Translations under genes and position numbers: made by a program
Notes under the pieces: model-generated
Databases searched by the model: none
Told to the model about the DNA's origin: nothing
Seen by the model: only the letters and a program-made list of their open reading frames with translations
NCBI RefSeq assembly: GCF_000247815.1
Contig: NC_021700.1
Location: 25,150,997 to 25,214,996, forward strand
Length of the DNA stretch: 64,000 bases
Source of the DNA: Ficedula albicollis
Lineage: Eukaryota > Chordata > Aves > Passeriformes > Muscicapidae
Reading direction: 5' to 3'
In this document: positions 45,128 through 64,000 of the stretch, piece by piece
Numbering within the stretch: the stretch's first letter is position 1
Layout of the letters: every line of letters starts with the position of its first letter

Positions 45128-45263
45128 TTACACCAACAAGGCTGTCAAATAATTTTATTTTAAAAGTGAAAATTTTAACTCTTGATTCAGATACGTTACA
45201 CCAACAAGGCTGTCAAATAATTTTATTTTAAAAGTGAAAATTTTAAGTCTTGATTCAGATATG
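45128..45263. repeat. 68-bp tandem duplication carrying the HEXB poly(A) signal
   Basis: ACACCAACAAGGCTGTCAAA occurs at 45130 and 45198. The units differ by about one base (TTAACTC versus TTAAGTC). Each contains AATAAA on the minus strand. Confidence 0.95.
45154..45159 (-). terminator. HEXB: HEXB poly(A) signal (distal copy)
   Basis: Minus-strand AATAAA (plus TTTATT). An identical hexamer lies at 45222-45227 in the other unit of the 68-bp duplication, nearer the stop codon. Either or both could be used. Confidence 0.65.
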
Positions 45264-45329
45264 AAACCACATGTACATATTCATACCCCAGAGGCACTTC
45301 AGGCTGTTGTCAAGAAGTCTTTGCAGCAG

Positions 45330-63997
<18,668 letters not shown>

Positions 63998-64000
63998 AGT

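Overview
This is a nuclear genomic window from a bird, most likely a songbird. It carries intron-split vertebrate genes, avian CR1 LINE fragments on both strands, several endogenous-retrovirus LTRs, and a SINE with a tRNA-Ile-like head and a CR1-like tail resembling the family described in zebra finch. The gene order FAM169A - NSA2 - GFM2 - HEXB matches human 5q13. From general knowledge that block lies on the avian Z chromosome, so Z linkage is an inference and not something read here.

Layout. 1-2650: antisense, decayed endogenous retrovirus (5' LTR, protease remnant, broken pol) in a FAM169A intron. 2812-16060 (+): last exons of FAM169A and a long 3' UTR holding a 195-bp tandem duplication and a solo LTR. 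16061-20625: intergenic, repeat-derived. 20626-26115 (-): complete NSA2 (6 exons, 260 aa). 26116-26680: GC-rich shared NSA2/GFM2 promoter. 26681-44600 (+): complete GFM2 (one non-coding and 20 coding exons, 777 aa). 45100-63997 (-): HEXB, 14 exons, with a damaged exon 1 at the right edge. GFM2 and HEXB converge tail to tail about 0.5 kb apart.

The four genes do not form one pathway. FAM169A encodes a lamin-associated protein with an acidic tail. NSA2 is a 60S ribosome-biogenesis factor. GFM2 is the mitochondrial ribosome-recycling GTPase. HEXB is the lysosomal beta-hexosaminidase beta subunit. NSA2 and GFM2 probably share a bidirectional CpG-island promoter, and both serve translation (cytosolic ribosome assembly, mitochondrial ribosome recycling). 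All splice junctions in the GFM2, NSA2 and HEXB models were checked by reading-frame phase and close exactly, apart from the single ambiguous base in HEXB exon 1.

The most notable non-genic signal is an unusual density of tandem duplications, at least twelve from about 40 bp to 1,491 bp and several nearly identical. They lie in introns and UTRs and in some cases copy a poly(A) signal or a splice acceptor. Two pure poly-C tracts (589 and 126 bp) and a single N in HEXB exon 1 point to assembly trouble in GC-rich sequence. I found no convincing new biological system; the window is ordinary conserved genes in a repeat-rich, duplication-prone setting.
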